A stretch of DNA of 64,000 bases from contig NC_091968.1 of assembly GCF_036711975.1 (NCBI RefSeq), forward strand, positions 930,001-994,000, read 5' to 3'. The stretch comes from Onthophagus taurus. Its lineage: Eukaryota; Arthropoda; Insecta; Coleoptera; Scarabaeidae. This document shows, one piece after another, positions 36,214-47,600 of the stretch; positions within the stretch are counted from its first letter, which is position 1; the number at the start of each line of letters is the position of its first letter. Both the position numbers and the translations under genes were made by a program. The notes under the pieces were generated by a model. It saw nothing but the letters and a program-made list of their open reading frames with translations, was not told the DNA's origin and ran no database searches.

Positions 36214-36890
36214 TTTTTGTCTTAAAAAAATCGAGACGAAAGTTCAAACAATGCGATTATAACTGGTGAGATTACTCGACTAAAGGCACACTAACAATAA
36301 GTAATGCATTACAAATAAAAGGGGAAAGTACGTGTTGCAATTTAGATAGGCGAGGGAAGTCCCTGTTGTTAATACAAAAATGTTGAAGGAAATGGTGGAG
36401 CTACAACTTTCAGTCAAGAGGTGCCGCACAATTTTTTTAAATTATAAATTGTATAATATGTATAATATAGAGCTGGGTACAAAAGATATTAAATCCTTAA
36501 AAATAAACATTTACATCATCAACTTGTGATATTTCAATATCAGCCTTATTAAAACAACAGATCGCATTTAGGAGATCCACATTCAATATAAAACTCCTAA
36601 GGAAAGACCCTCGAATGCTTCAAGAGTTCTAAAATAAGGAAGGAGAAAAAGAGAAAATATTGAATGCTTAAAAAGAAGAGGCATGGAAGAGACTTGGGAC
36701 GCCTACAAGAATTCTATAATAGTGGCAGCCGAAGAAACGTCACAGATAGATGAACAAACTGTAGCAATGAAAGAAGCGAAGAGCAAATGTCGCGGTCTAA
36801 AATAGTAAAAAGACCAAGCCACGATACGAAAACTGATCACTTGCTAAAATTGCAAATTCAAATCACTCTAAGAAATATATAGTACAATTA
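36214..36890. other. Intergenic DNA with TE debris
   Basis: No gene supported. A fragment near 36666 (MEETWDAYKNSI) looks like degraded retroelement coding sequence but cannot be assigned. Confidence 0.35.
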
Positions 36891-37250
36891 AAACTTGAAG
36901 ATAAACTATGCCATATGGAGCTAGATAGCTTCGACTTAAAACTTATACAGGAGAGATTATAAAACCTTTAGGCAAGTGTGAAGTACAAATAAATTACCGA
37001 GACCAAATTACAAGAGGAACACTTTATATCTTGAAATAAGATGTTGATACAATCTTAGGTCGTGACTGGTTAAGCAAAATAAGAATAGATTGGAGCCAAA
37101 CAAATAAAATCAACATGGACGAAGGAATAAATTACAAAGATGAGCTAGAGAAATTACTACAAAAGTTCAAAAAATTGTTCGAAGAAACATTGGAGAATAT
37201 TCCAAATACTACATACTCATTACAACTAAAAGACTCAACTGCGGTGGTAG
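36891..37250 (+). pseudogene. Ty3/gypsy-type pol fragment
   Basis: One frame with a single stop reads PLGKCEVQINYRDQ, then DTILGRDWLSKIRIDW and LLQKFKKLFEETLENIPNT. These are the end of the aspartic protease (LGRDWL) and the linker into reverse transcriptase of Ty3/gypsy elements. RT, integrase and LTRs are absent. Confidence 0.65.
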
Positions 37251-37700
37251 TTCGTTGTAGAGTTTTGGACCCCAGTAATCCACATACTTTTGCGTTGATG
37301 CAATTCTGTGGTATGGTACCTGGTATTGGTGTCGTGATCTTGTCAGATAGCTATGGGTACCACCATTGGAAGGAAAACTGTCTCTGTTATCATGAACATG
37401 CAGCAATGCCGTAAGTATATATATGTTTAGTAAGGTAAATATATTCTCATATTTAAAGTACAGCACCTGTAATGCCCTCTTTTGTAGTCGGAAGATCCTT
37501 AAGAAATCAGATGCCCTACCCCAGAAAAGAACACCATACGACGCCACCGAGTGAAAAGATGCAAAGTATAACAACCTGGCTGCCTGGTGAGTGGCTACTT
37601 GTTTTAGTCTTCGTATTGTGAAGATAGCAGAAGTCAGCCTAGTCCTCAGATGCTTCAAGTGCATTTCCCACGTCATTTCGCTGACTAGATGCATACCCAG
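37209..37700 (-). pseudogene. C-terminal part of a LINE reverse transcriptase
   Basis: The minus frame 37694-37209 has the post-RT region common to Jockey/CR1-like LINEs (TSAIFTIRRLKQVA, YGVLFWGRASD, LQKRALQVLY). The RT core is absent. It abuts and partly overlaps the gypsy fragment on the other strand, so one element broke the other. Confidence 0.7.
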
Positions 37701-37779
37701 AAATTTTTTTGAAATTGTTTTCTACTATTTCTATCGCTCTGTCACCCATGTAAGCGATAGTTTCTATTCTGCCGTGGCA

Positions 37780-38290
37780 TAATTTTAATAATTCCACGTT
37801 TCTATTTAGATCTAGAGAACTAAAAGTAGAACTAACACTAGACCAACAACTAGAATCATTCGGGTTTAGCCGCACGTCTCTAAAGACGGCTAAACCCAAA
37901 TGATTCTAGTTCTAGTTATAGTGTTAGTTCTACATAGTAACAGTGCTAGTTAAACCTGCGACGTGCGGTTCTAGGTATAGTGTTAGTTTTACTTTTAGTT
38001 CAATAAAAATGTACAATAATCAGGTGCTGAACAACAATTAAAATTAGAACTAACACTAGACCTAGAACTAGAAACATTCGGGTTAAGCCGTGCGTCTGAA
38101 GACGGCCGAAAACTCAGAGTTATCATAAAGACGTCACCTTTTTCCAAGCAAAACTTTTCCTTTGCAAAACTACCCAATGCGTGCATTTTATGTGGGACAG
38201 TACAAGTGCCTACTAGTTTTATAACTATGGTTACTGCATTCATATATTGCGAATTATAAGAAATTCTCGGTATACAAAACATGATTTTAA
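37780..38290. repeat. Palindromic CTAGAACTAACACTAG repeat block
   Basis: Direct and inverted copies of AGAACTAACACTAGACC.. with a companion ATTCGGGTTTAGCCGCACGT and its inverse. The block and the next 200 bases recur in opposite orientation at about 59390-59790. They look like subterminal parts of one transposon family. Confidence 0.75.
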
Positions 38291-38602
38291 TGTATTTGTT
38301 ACCGGCAATCTGTATAATCCGGTATTCTATACAATACCTAGGCAACTTATACATTAAATATTATTAATTTTATACTTTGCCTAGGTATTCTATAAAATAC
38401 CGAATGCGGAGCCGGCAATGTGTGTAAAAGGCGAGAAAATCGAATATCTTTGGTATATCTTTACCTCTTGATCATACTCATAACCTGGAGAGTGAAGAGG
38501 ATCTAGAAAATGTGATTAAGTCATCACCAAGTATTCCCATTCCTTCAGAATCTTTAATATAGAGGTCAATCTCGAAGCTCTACATCAACAAAGTTCTGAC
38601 AC

Positions 38603-39306
38603 ATGACTATCCGAACTGCCGAGATTCTTAATGAACCTGCGAATGTTGAAGGTCTTCCTTCTGAGGTACATAGACAACCCTTAGATGTTCTAAATTTCGT
38701 ATCAGAACGTGAGCAATCATTGGATTCCCCACTCTTGTGCTGTGTTTGTACTGAGGAGACAACGGGTGCTCATTCGTGTAGAACATGCAATAGACCCATT
38801 CATGCTATTTATCCTGCTCCGGAGAAAGATATGGCAGAAGGCTATGGTTCTAAAGTTGTTTGCCCATTATGCTTAAAAACGCTTTAGCTGTAGAGAACTG
38901 CATCAGTTCAGAAAGCTCAGAAAATGTTTAACATTTCTGAAAAAAAATTCCCCCTGTATCATTGGGTACCACTGTAAGAATCCCTGTTCCGAAAGTCGAC
39001 AGAGGTCATGGACAAAAAACGGATGACGAATTTTATAAAATAGGAACAACGCAAGGTGTTGTAAAGAATTTATATTCAAGGCAGCACTTTACAGTTTGTC
39101 GTCAAGAACTACTTAAAAAAGAAGATGTCCCTAAGCTAGAAACGACGCTCCGTACAGTTGCGAATCTGCAATATACGGGGACAGGTCAGGGATTTATTAA
39201 ATGTACTTGCAAAAAACACTGTGATACTAAAAAGTGTTCATGTGTTAAAAGTAAGATTTTATGCACTTCAAAATGTCACAATAGTTCCTCATGTAAGAAT
39301 AAATAA
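38603..39306 (+). pseudogene. C-terminal fragment of a KRBA2/SCAND3-like integrase-type transposase
   Basis: Two pieces. 38603-38887 holds a Cys-rich cluster (LLCCVCTEETTGAHSC) like a small zinc finger. 38962-39306 reads IPVPKVDRGHGQ and then a Cys-rich tail CTCKKHCDTKKCSCVKSK..CHNSSSCKNK, closely matching the end of KRBA2/SCAND3-type proteins that derive from Ginger-like transposons. The integrase core (DDE) is missing and stops lie between the pieces. Confidence 0.65.
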
Positions 39307-39541
39307 ATATATTTTTTTACTTACTCAATTCTGAGAGGCCAGTAGATCTACTATTACTTGATTACTTATAAGCAAAAGACGTTATGTTAGTTAACCCAGA
39401 AAAATTTTAAGTTTAATGTAATTTAATTGTGATTTTACTATGGTTACAGAAAGGTATTGGGTGCTTTTTTTTGTACAATAACTTATAGATTGTAAAAAAG
39501 TTTATTATGACTAAAAATTGATAAATACCTTTGATTATATA

Positions 39542-41422
39542 CAGGGTGTCTCAGCGAGACCGGTCATTAGACGTTTCTGGGGTTCTGGCTAAACAAAAAA
39601 TTTGAGAATGCAGACTTAAGTATTATCAATTACGTTCTCTTCATCTAAAATATTTTCAGATTTCTAGCACTTCCGGTTATACCGGAAGTCGCCACCTACT
39701 TTATTTTTTTAAATGGAACACCCTGTATATTTTTACATATTTGGATTTGTCTGTTTTGAAGGTTTATAAATAACTTTACTTTCTGCAATTTGATTCTGCC
39801 GTTCTCGAGTTATTCGATTTTTTCTAGAAAAATCTGCTCCAGCGGACATTTGTTCAAAAAATCATAAAACACTCAATTTTTTAGATATCAATTTAGGATT
39901 CAGAACATGCTTAAACAACATGATGGAGTATGTTTTGGTGCCGAGAATGGCTGTCTAGATCGTTTGGTCACTTTACTATGACACGTTAACTTTTCGAAGT
40001 TTGGAAGCACCATAACTTCATTTTTTTAAATGGCACCCCCCATATTTTATTACTTAGTCGTCTTCGGCGTCTCATTTTATATCTTTTATATTCCATATGT
40101 CCTATGCCTAACATTAATAGTTTGAGAAATAATTAGGGTTTTTTGAAAAATGCTCACATATCATATCGATATTAACCTAGTGTGCCATGGAAAACAAATG
40201 TTTAATGACTTATTGATAAACGTCAAAGTCTGATTTACGTTGTTTGATGCTTTTGAGTCTAAAACTAGTTAAAATGGATATTAATAACGTAAATAAAGTT
40301 TATACAAATGAAGAAATCCATAATTTATTTTTTGTGCACGATAAGTGCGACAAAGTTCTTAGTAGAACTTGCAGAATGTTTAATGAAAATTATCCACATT
40401 TATCTCCGATGATAAAAGGTAAATTTAGAAGAATAGAAGCAAATTTTTTGCATTTTGGACGAGTTAATCACGTGTTAAACTGACCAAAAAATGTAGTAGA
40501 TAATGCAACGGAAAAGGTGAATACCTTGGCTTATTTCGAGCCCAGTCCCTACACCTCAATTCGAGCTGCCAAAGAAGATCTGGGAATCATACTACGAACT
40601 TTGTAGATATTATTTTCGTTATTGTTATCGATTTTAACTCGTTTCAGTAATATTAATTAAGGGACAAAACAGATAATTATTAGCTCACATGCATCAAGTG
40701 ACGTAAACAAGTGAGTCTTTGACAAGAACTCATTGAGAAGGCTTGTTTTTCATGGCACACTAGGCTAAATATCCATATAATATGTGTGCATTTTTCAAAA
40801 AACCCTAATTATCTCCCAAACTATTAATATTAGGTATGGGACATATGGGATATAAAAGATGTAGAATGAGACACCGAAGACGACTAAGAAATAAAATATG
40901 GGGGGTGCCATTTAAGAAAATGAAGTTATGGTGCTTCTAGTAAACTAGTAAACTCTTACTAGTTTGGTCACTTTACTAGTAAACTAGTAAAGTGACCAAA
41001 CGATCTAGACAGCAGTTCTCGGCACCAAAACATACTCCATCATGTTGCTTAAGCATGTTCTCAATCCTAAATTTATATCCCAAAAATCGAGTGTTTTCTG
41101 ATTTTTTGAACAAATGTCTGCTACAGCAGATTTTTCTAGAAAATTCGAATAACTCGAGAACGACCGAATCAAATTGCAAAAAGTAAAGTTATTTATAAAC
41201 CTTGAAAACAGACAAATCCAAATATGTAAAAATATACAATTGGTGTTCCATTTAAAAAAATAAAGTTGGTGGCGACTTCCGGTATAACCGGAAGTGCAAG
41301 AAATCTGAATATATTTTAGACGAATAGATCGTAATTGATAATACTTGAGTCTGAATTCTCAAATTTTTATTTTCGCCAGAACCCCAGAAACGTCTAATGA
41401 CCGGTCTCGCTGAGACATCCTG
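39542..41422. mobile_element. Foldback (mariner-derived) element with about 650-bp inverted arms
   Basis: CAGGGTGTCTCAGCGAGACC at 39542 is mirrored at the right end (41422), both next to TA. The arms stay alignable to about 40195 and 40746. The middle holds a transposase N-terminus. The right arm has a local palindromic disturbance at about 40936-41000 (repeated TTACTAGTAAACTAG). Confidence 0.85.
40244..40620 (+). pseudogene. N-terminal helix-turn-helix part of a mariner-type transposase
   Basis: The frame NEEIHNLFFVHDKCDKVLSR, then KFRRIEANFLHFGRV and YTSIRAAKEDLGI, follows the DNA-binding half of a common insect Tc1/mariner transposase family. The catalytic half is missing. Confidence 0.7.
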
Positions 41423-41426
41423 TATA

Positions 41427-41665
41427 ATATGGATTGAGCCAACGAGAGAGATAGCTTGCGCAAGGTGATCGAACCGAGATAGACATAGAAGCGTAGTGCC
41501 ATATAATGGGTGTACTGATAGAAGTGAGATAGATATAGAAGCGTACTGACATATAATATATCTATCTTTGTTACACTTTCACATTATCGCTTTCCATCTG
41601 CGTCTATTCACCTTGAGCAACATTTTTGTTAGTAGATATATTCAGTTAGCTCAATCCATATTATA
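41427..41665. mobile_element. Small MITE-like insertion with TIR ATATGGATTGAGC
   Basis: ATATGGATTGAGCC near 41428 is mirrored by GCTCAATCCATAT at about 41652-41664. Internal short direct repeats (GATAGA.ATAGAAGCGTA) occur. No coding sequence. Confidence 0.6.
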
Positions 41666-41962
41666 TATAATCAAAGATAAATACAGACCAAAATCTATTT
41701 ATTTTACACATTGCCGATTGACCAACAGGTACTCTATGTAATTCCTAAGAATTGTATACATTACCTAGGTAAAGTATCTAAGGGACAATAATCTTCATAA
41801 TATTTCATACATTGCCTAGACACCCCCGGTATTTTATACATTACCTAGGCATTGTATAGAGTTATAGAGTACCTGAATTATACAAATTGACGGTAACATA
41901 TTCAATGCACAAAGGCTAAATTGCTTAAGTTCAAAATACTCAAAAATATATATTTAAACAAG

Positions 41963-42034
41963 TCCCAGATAGTATAGTGGTCAGTATCCCCGCCTGTCAC
42001 GCGGGAGACCGGGGTTCGATTCCCCGTCTGGGAG
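41963..42034 (+). tRNA. tRNA-Asp (GTC)
   Basis: 72 nt with a perfect acceptor stem (TCCCAGA / TCTGGGA, discriminator G). The A box is TAGTATAGTGGTCAGTA, the anticodon is GTC at 41996-41998 in CCTGTCAC, and the T arm is GGGGTTCGATTCCCC. A run of T begins at 42037, the Pol III stop. No intron. It matches the eukaryotic tRNA-Asp pattern throughout and looks functional. Confidence 0.95.
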
Positions 42035-42293
42035 TATTTTTTTCCCAATATTTTATACATTTTTTATCAATAATAGTTAGATAAAGAAAATCATAAAAAA
42101 ATAAATAAATAAATCATAATTACAAATATTATTAAATACAAAATGAGTGTAATTCAAGTTAATTTTAATTAAATTAATTATATAAAACGTCAAAATGACA
42201 CATAACCTACAAAATATAAACATTTTCTACATTAACATTTTTACATAAACATAATTTACACTCTTTATTTCAGCTATTTATTATTAAATAAAA

Positions 42294-43105
42294 ATGGTAT
42301 GTTATATGCAATATCGATGGAGTAAGCGATAAAAAAATTAGAGCCATTTCGTAAAATTAAAATTTTTCATTATTTTTTAGCATTAAATCCTGTAATTCCT
42401 AACGATGGTAAGATTCTTCTTAAATAAATCGTTGTTAAACGTAATCAAATAATACCTTTTCGTTATTAAAGATGACATATCAATATGTGAGGATAATTAT
42501 TCAGTTAAATCAAGAACAACGATTAAATCAGCTAAATCTGGGGTTTCTTCTAGTCCTCCTAGTAAAACGAAAATTATCGAAGAAAATAGGACTTTGATGG
42601 TAAATTCAGATTGTCCGATTCAAATTTTGATCGATTATCTCGCAACTGAAATGGGGTTTGATAAAACTCGTAATACTTAAATTAGTTAAAATAAAATTGT
42701 ACTAAATTTAATTATTTTGTTTGAGGTGGTTTCGATTTTTGTAACTCGGATGGCGATCTTATAGGAATTAATGATTTACAAAAATGGGAAAACGCAAAAT
42801 ATATAATGCCTCCAGATAAAACGTACATAATCGTTTTTACTGCACGTAAACAATCTTTTTTTTTAATACATTTTTTTGTATTTTAAAATTTTCTTTTTGT
42901 AGGCAACTCATTTCACGATTATATTGATTTTGATATCTTTTTAAAAAAGGATACCGACATTTATAACGATTATTACAAAAAGTTGCGGAAATATATTTTG
43001 TATAGTAAGCTTCAATCTAAAAGTAGAAGTGCTCCACAGAAATTTCTCAACTTTTCTGCAACTCAAACCACATCAAGAGCTTTTAGTGCAAGAAATTTAA
43101 AATAA
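42294..43105 (+). CDS. CXorf65/C22orf15-like protein
   Basis: Exons 42381-42407, 42472-42669, 42726-42845 and 42903-43105 splice in frame. The first coding exon is tentatively 42294-42300 (ATGGTAT) with a weak donor, so the start is uncertain. The core LMVNSDCPIQILIDYLATEM then FDFCNSDGDLIGIND and YIIVFTARNS matches the ubiquitin-like fold of the poorly known human CXorf65/C22orf15 family (NTNCAVVLLLHYI.., IDLCDETG..). It is about 184 residues, with a Ser/Lys-rich insert before the core and a basic tail. The function of the family is not known. Confidence 0.65.
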
Positions 43106-43573
43106 ATTCCAGTTTTACAATATTTATACAAATATTTTCTTCATTTATAAATAAAAAGATGATTGTGATAAAAACTTTAAATAAATTGTGATATGAATAA
43201 AGTTGACCTTTGATCTTCTTATCAATAAAAAACAACTCTTGATAAATAATTTTTGCTTAATAATCCAGTAAAAGAGTTTCAAATCAGTTTAACTTTAAAT
43301 TTTTTATAAGCACATAACCTCAGTTTTCTAAAAAAATCTTCAAACATAACCTAAAATTGTAAAAAAAATATTTAATTCAAAGATAATGTGTAAGTTTTCA
43401 TTTCAAATCATAAAATAATTGTTTTATTACTTTATTCCATATAAATACTTTTATTAATAACAAATAAAAATAGTAATATAATAAACAAAATTTAATAATA
43501 AGAGTAATCGAAACATAACCTCAAACTTAACCTCAAAATTAATATGTAAGATTAAATAAAAATTAATTTAAAC

Positions 43574-44605
43574 ATGTTATTACAAAGACTATTAAGAATA
43601 AACAAAACAAATTTAAGAAGATTTTGTGACCAAAAAAGTATAAATTAATTGAATTAATTCAATTTCTTTATCATAATTCATTTTTTTTTAGCAACCGCAA
43701 CCGTTTTAGTAAAAAAAGAAGGCCCCATAACAACAATAGGAATAAATCGGCCAGAAAAACGCAATTGCGTCAATCTCGCCACTGCGGCTCTCCTAAAAAA
43801 AGCAATCGAATCCTTCGAAAATGATCCCACATCTTATGTTGGTGTTCTTTATGGAGTTGGAGGAAATTTTTGCGCCGGTTACGATCTCCAAGAATTATCC
43901 ACAATGGGAGAAAGCGATGTAACGGTTTTACCGGTGGATGGGACTGTTGGACCAACTTTACGATTTATCAAAAAACCTTTAATAGCTGCCGTTAGTGGAT
44001 ATGCCGTAGCTGGGGGTTTGGAGTTAGCTATGTTATGTGATATGAGAGTTGTTGAGGAATCGGCGATTATGGGGGTGTTTTGTAGGAGGTTTGGAGTTCC
44101 TTTAATTGATGGAGGAACCGTTCGGTTACAAGCTGCTATTGGGTTATCAAGAGCTTTGGATATGATTTTGACAGGGAGAGGGATTGGGGCAAAAGAAGCT
44201 TTAGAATGGGGATTAGCTAATCGAATTGTTGCCACAGGAACTGGTGGGATTATAAAAATTTTAATTGATTCATTTAATACTTTAATTTTAAAAATATTTT
44301 TAGCTTATGGTCAAGCGTTAAGTTTAGCAAACTCTTTAGTTAAATTTCCTCAATTTTGCATGAACACTGATAGAAAGTCCGCGTATAACGCAGCCTATGT
44401 AACAAAATATCAAGAATTGTTGGATTATGAGAGAGACCATGGTTTTAATGTTGTTGCTAAAGAATCAGTTGAAGGAGCCCAACGATTTATGTCAGGAATT
44501 GGTAGGCATGGAACGACGCATAATTTAACTGAAAAGAAATTACCTGATTGGGAAGTTGAGGAAAATAAAATTGCACAAAATCTCGATAAAAAAAGCAAAT
44601 TATAA
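43574..44605 (+). CDS. Crotonase-family (enoyl-CoA hydratase/isomerase) protein, probably mitochondrial
   Basis: Exon 1 starts at 43574 (MLLQRLLRINKTNLRRF, a basic leader fitting a mitochondrial presequence). Its donor is the GTATAAATT at about 43638. Exon 2 begins near 43692. A 60-bp intron 44244-44303 (GT..AG) joins VATGT to AYGQAL; it lacks stops and keeps frame if retained. Domain signs: YGVGGNFCAGYDL (oxyanion-hole loop) and AVSGYAVAGGLELAMLCD (second oxyanion Gly and the Glu equivalent to E144 of rat ECHS1). The E164 position is not Glu; this stretch reads GVFCRRFGVPLIDGG, typical of a bacterial-like subgroup near carnitinyl-CoA dehydratase. A simple hydratase role is therefore uncertain. 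Confidence 0.8.
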
Positions 44606-44647
44606 AAAAATCCTTTTTTATTAATAAACACAAAAAGAAATACAGAT

Positions 44648-47600
44648 TTATTCAACTTCAGAAACGACGTGTTTTTTACGCTCCGGAACATGAGGAACCA
44701 TTCCTTTCCTCGAATGAGCCCTACGATTCCCTTCTTTCCTTTTAACTTTATCTTTAATCGTTCTCATTTCTTGTTGGGCGTTATAAATGTGTTTCGGAAC
44801 GTGTCGATGGCGTTTTATCCTTTTTATTTGGGGATGACTCGCGAATTTCTCCTTTAATGTTTCGCTATAATTCAAAGCCCTTTTTTCTCTTGGTTTTAAC
44901 TAAAAAATTTAGTAAGATGTAAAAATGTGGTAATAGAGGGAATTAAAGAAGAGAGATTTGAAAGTTTCTAAAAGAGAGGGAATGAGGTGATTAACTTGAT
45001 GAGGAATATTGGAGTAAATTAATGTAAAGAGAACAACAATAGGCCGATATTAGTAAAACGGTAAAGTGTTGAAAGGAACGAACATATGGATAGATAAGGA
45101 CTACTCTAAGCAAATTCGGGGAGAGATATATGATTTAATGACTGAATTAAGGGAAGTCGGGAGGAAAGGAGTTAAAGCTCATTTACAATACAAGAAAATA
45201 ATTGTAAAGGATGAAACAAATGACGAGGAGAAGCTAGTGCATGGCTGACAGGAATAATAAACGTACAGTTTCGGAAAGATTACCGCACGATATGGAGGCG
45301 CCCTATAAATTCAACAAACTAAGTGTAGAAAGAAGAGCAAGGAAAAACAAGGAGAAAATAGGAAAGTAAGAATTCTGGAATTGGGAATTGACCTAAAGGG
45401 AAAGGTGCATATAATTTAAATCTACGCATCAATGGCCTATCTACTCAAGTCTGCAGAAAACTTTGAATAAATCCAGAGAACAAGGAGAGGAAGTAATTAT
45501 AATGGGAGACTGGAATGAGAGAATAGGTTATGATATACACAAGGGGGAGGTAGTATAAGATAATATGGGGATCAAGGAGAGACAATGATGAATAGAAATG
45601 GACAAAGAATGCTGGAATTTTGTCAAATAAACGACTTATTGATTGAAAACACTGTGTGGAGTCAGAGGAGGCAAGATACATATACGTTTGTGGTGGAAGA
45701 AAGGATGCTAAGAGTGTAATAATACTCTTAGATGTAACTCTTTGATGTAATCAATAGATTACATCACATACACCTGGAATCTGCAAAACGCAGTCGAGGA
45801 GGTAAAGACTGAAGGAGAAGCAGAAATGGGTACCAACCACAAACTAGTCATGACAACCATTAATAATATAGGAATCGAAAGAGAAAAGATGAAAACCTAC
45901 ACGAAAATAAACATCCATAAACTAAGGCAGGAGGAAGAAATCTTAGTTAGAGTGGATTCGATGTTCATCGTGAGTAGTTAAATAAGAAGTGTACAAAACC
46001 GATGAAAAATTATTTATTATTTGTTTCGGTGCTACATGTTGTGATGAGCAAAAACACATGTGAGTATGTATGAGATAATGTGAAACACGTTTGATGTGAA
46101 GTTATGGAGGAGAAGCCGATCAGATTACGTTTTGAACGTTCGTGACATTTCTTCAGAGCAACGATTTCAGGTTTTAAAAAAGGAAAGATAGAAAATCCAG
46201 GAAATTGAGGTGGAAAAACTTTATAAAATTATACGTGTTAGAAGACGGGAATTGAAGAGGTTCAAATTAAAAATTTTTCATCGTTAAAAAATGTCATCAG
46301 AAAATAAGTCATGTTAAACAAACACGTTAAAAGGTGTGTACACGTGGTTGAGTTGGACTCAAACATCGCGCTTCTAGTTTAATTATTTTCTGATGACATT
46401 TTTTAACGATGAAAAATTTTTAATTTGAACCTCTTCAATTCCCGTCTTCTAACACGTATAATTTTATAAAGTTTTTCCACCTCAATTTCCTGGATAATCT
46501 ATCTTTCCTTTTTTAAAACCTGAAATCGTTGCTCTGAAGGAATGTTATGAACGTTAACAACGTGGAAGAAAACAAAGGAGGAAGAAAGACTAAAATACCA
46601 AGAAAAAAACAAACAACGAATTTCAAAAACTAGAACATACAGAAAATTTAACACTGGAGGAAAGGTGGAGAATTTTTAAAGAGATAATGCGAAATAAAGC
46701 TATGGAGGTGTGTGGAATGAGAAAATATAATAATCAGACAAAAACAACACAGTGGTGGAATAAAGAGGTCCGACGGGCAATCAAGAAGAAGAAAGAGTCA
46801 TAAAAGAAATACATAAAAACGAATTCGGAAGAGGGTAGAGCAAACTATAGAACGAACAGAGATTTAGCTAAGAATATGGTAAGGGAGGCGAAAAAGAAAA
46901 GTTAGGAAGAGTTCGGAACAAGCTTAAGTGAAACATACGTTCTGGAATCAAATAAGAATATTGAAGGGAGATCTAAGGAAACAAATAAAAGCCGTCAAAG
47001 ATAAAAACAACGAGATAAAGACAACTACCAAGGAAATTCTGGACAAATGGGCGGATTTTTATGCAGAAAAGTTGATGGAAAACGGACACAAACAATGGAG
47101 GAGGGAAGAGAAGATCGGACAAGGGAAGACACTACAGACATAGCAACTGAAAAGACAACAATGGAAGAATTAAGAGAGGCAATGATGAAGTTGAAAACAG
47201 ACAAGGTTTGCAGAAAAGACAAGATAGATCCGGAAATGATAAAATATTTGGGAATAAAAGGGAAGAAGTGGCTTCTAAGTATACAAGCTGTTTCTAAATT
47301 GAATGAAAATTAAGGGATGTCTTTCATATAACTTTTTGTTCAAAACCCCTTCTCCTCCAAGTCTGTAACTTTCTTATCTCTTGACATTTTACAACTTGTT
47401 AGTTTGATCACAAAAAATAAAATAATGCTAAGATCATTTTGACATAACTTCATTTCTTTGAGTAATAATAACCAATCTCTGAATTAATTCACTTGAACCT
47501 GTGTATTATTTTATGTTTTTGTGATCAAACTAACAATTTTAGGAGAAAATGTCAAGAGAGAAAAAAGTTGCGTATTGAATTCCTCTATTTAAATCAAGTT

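Larger units (their letters stand above)
38299..41896 (+). mobile_element. Ginger-like DNA transposon, about 3.6 kb
   Basis: The left end TTACCGGCAATCTGTATAAT and the inverse of the right end TTACCGTCAATTTGTATAAT define TIRs. Inside each end stand several palindromic copies of TACCTAGGTA-like motifs (left about 38339-38390, right about 41750-41860). The interior codes for the C-terminus of an integrase-type transposase. It hosts a foldback element and a MITE. Confidence 0.7.

Noticed and set aside
43904-44605. Crotonase gene starting at the ATG at 43904
   Set aside because: The conserved NFCAGYDL loop lies upstream in the same frame and an exon with a presequence starts at 43574.
44669-44857. 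Plus-strand frame MFFTLRNMRNH
   Set aside because: Shadow of the DCAF13 Sof1-domain exon on the minus strand.
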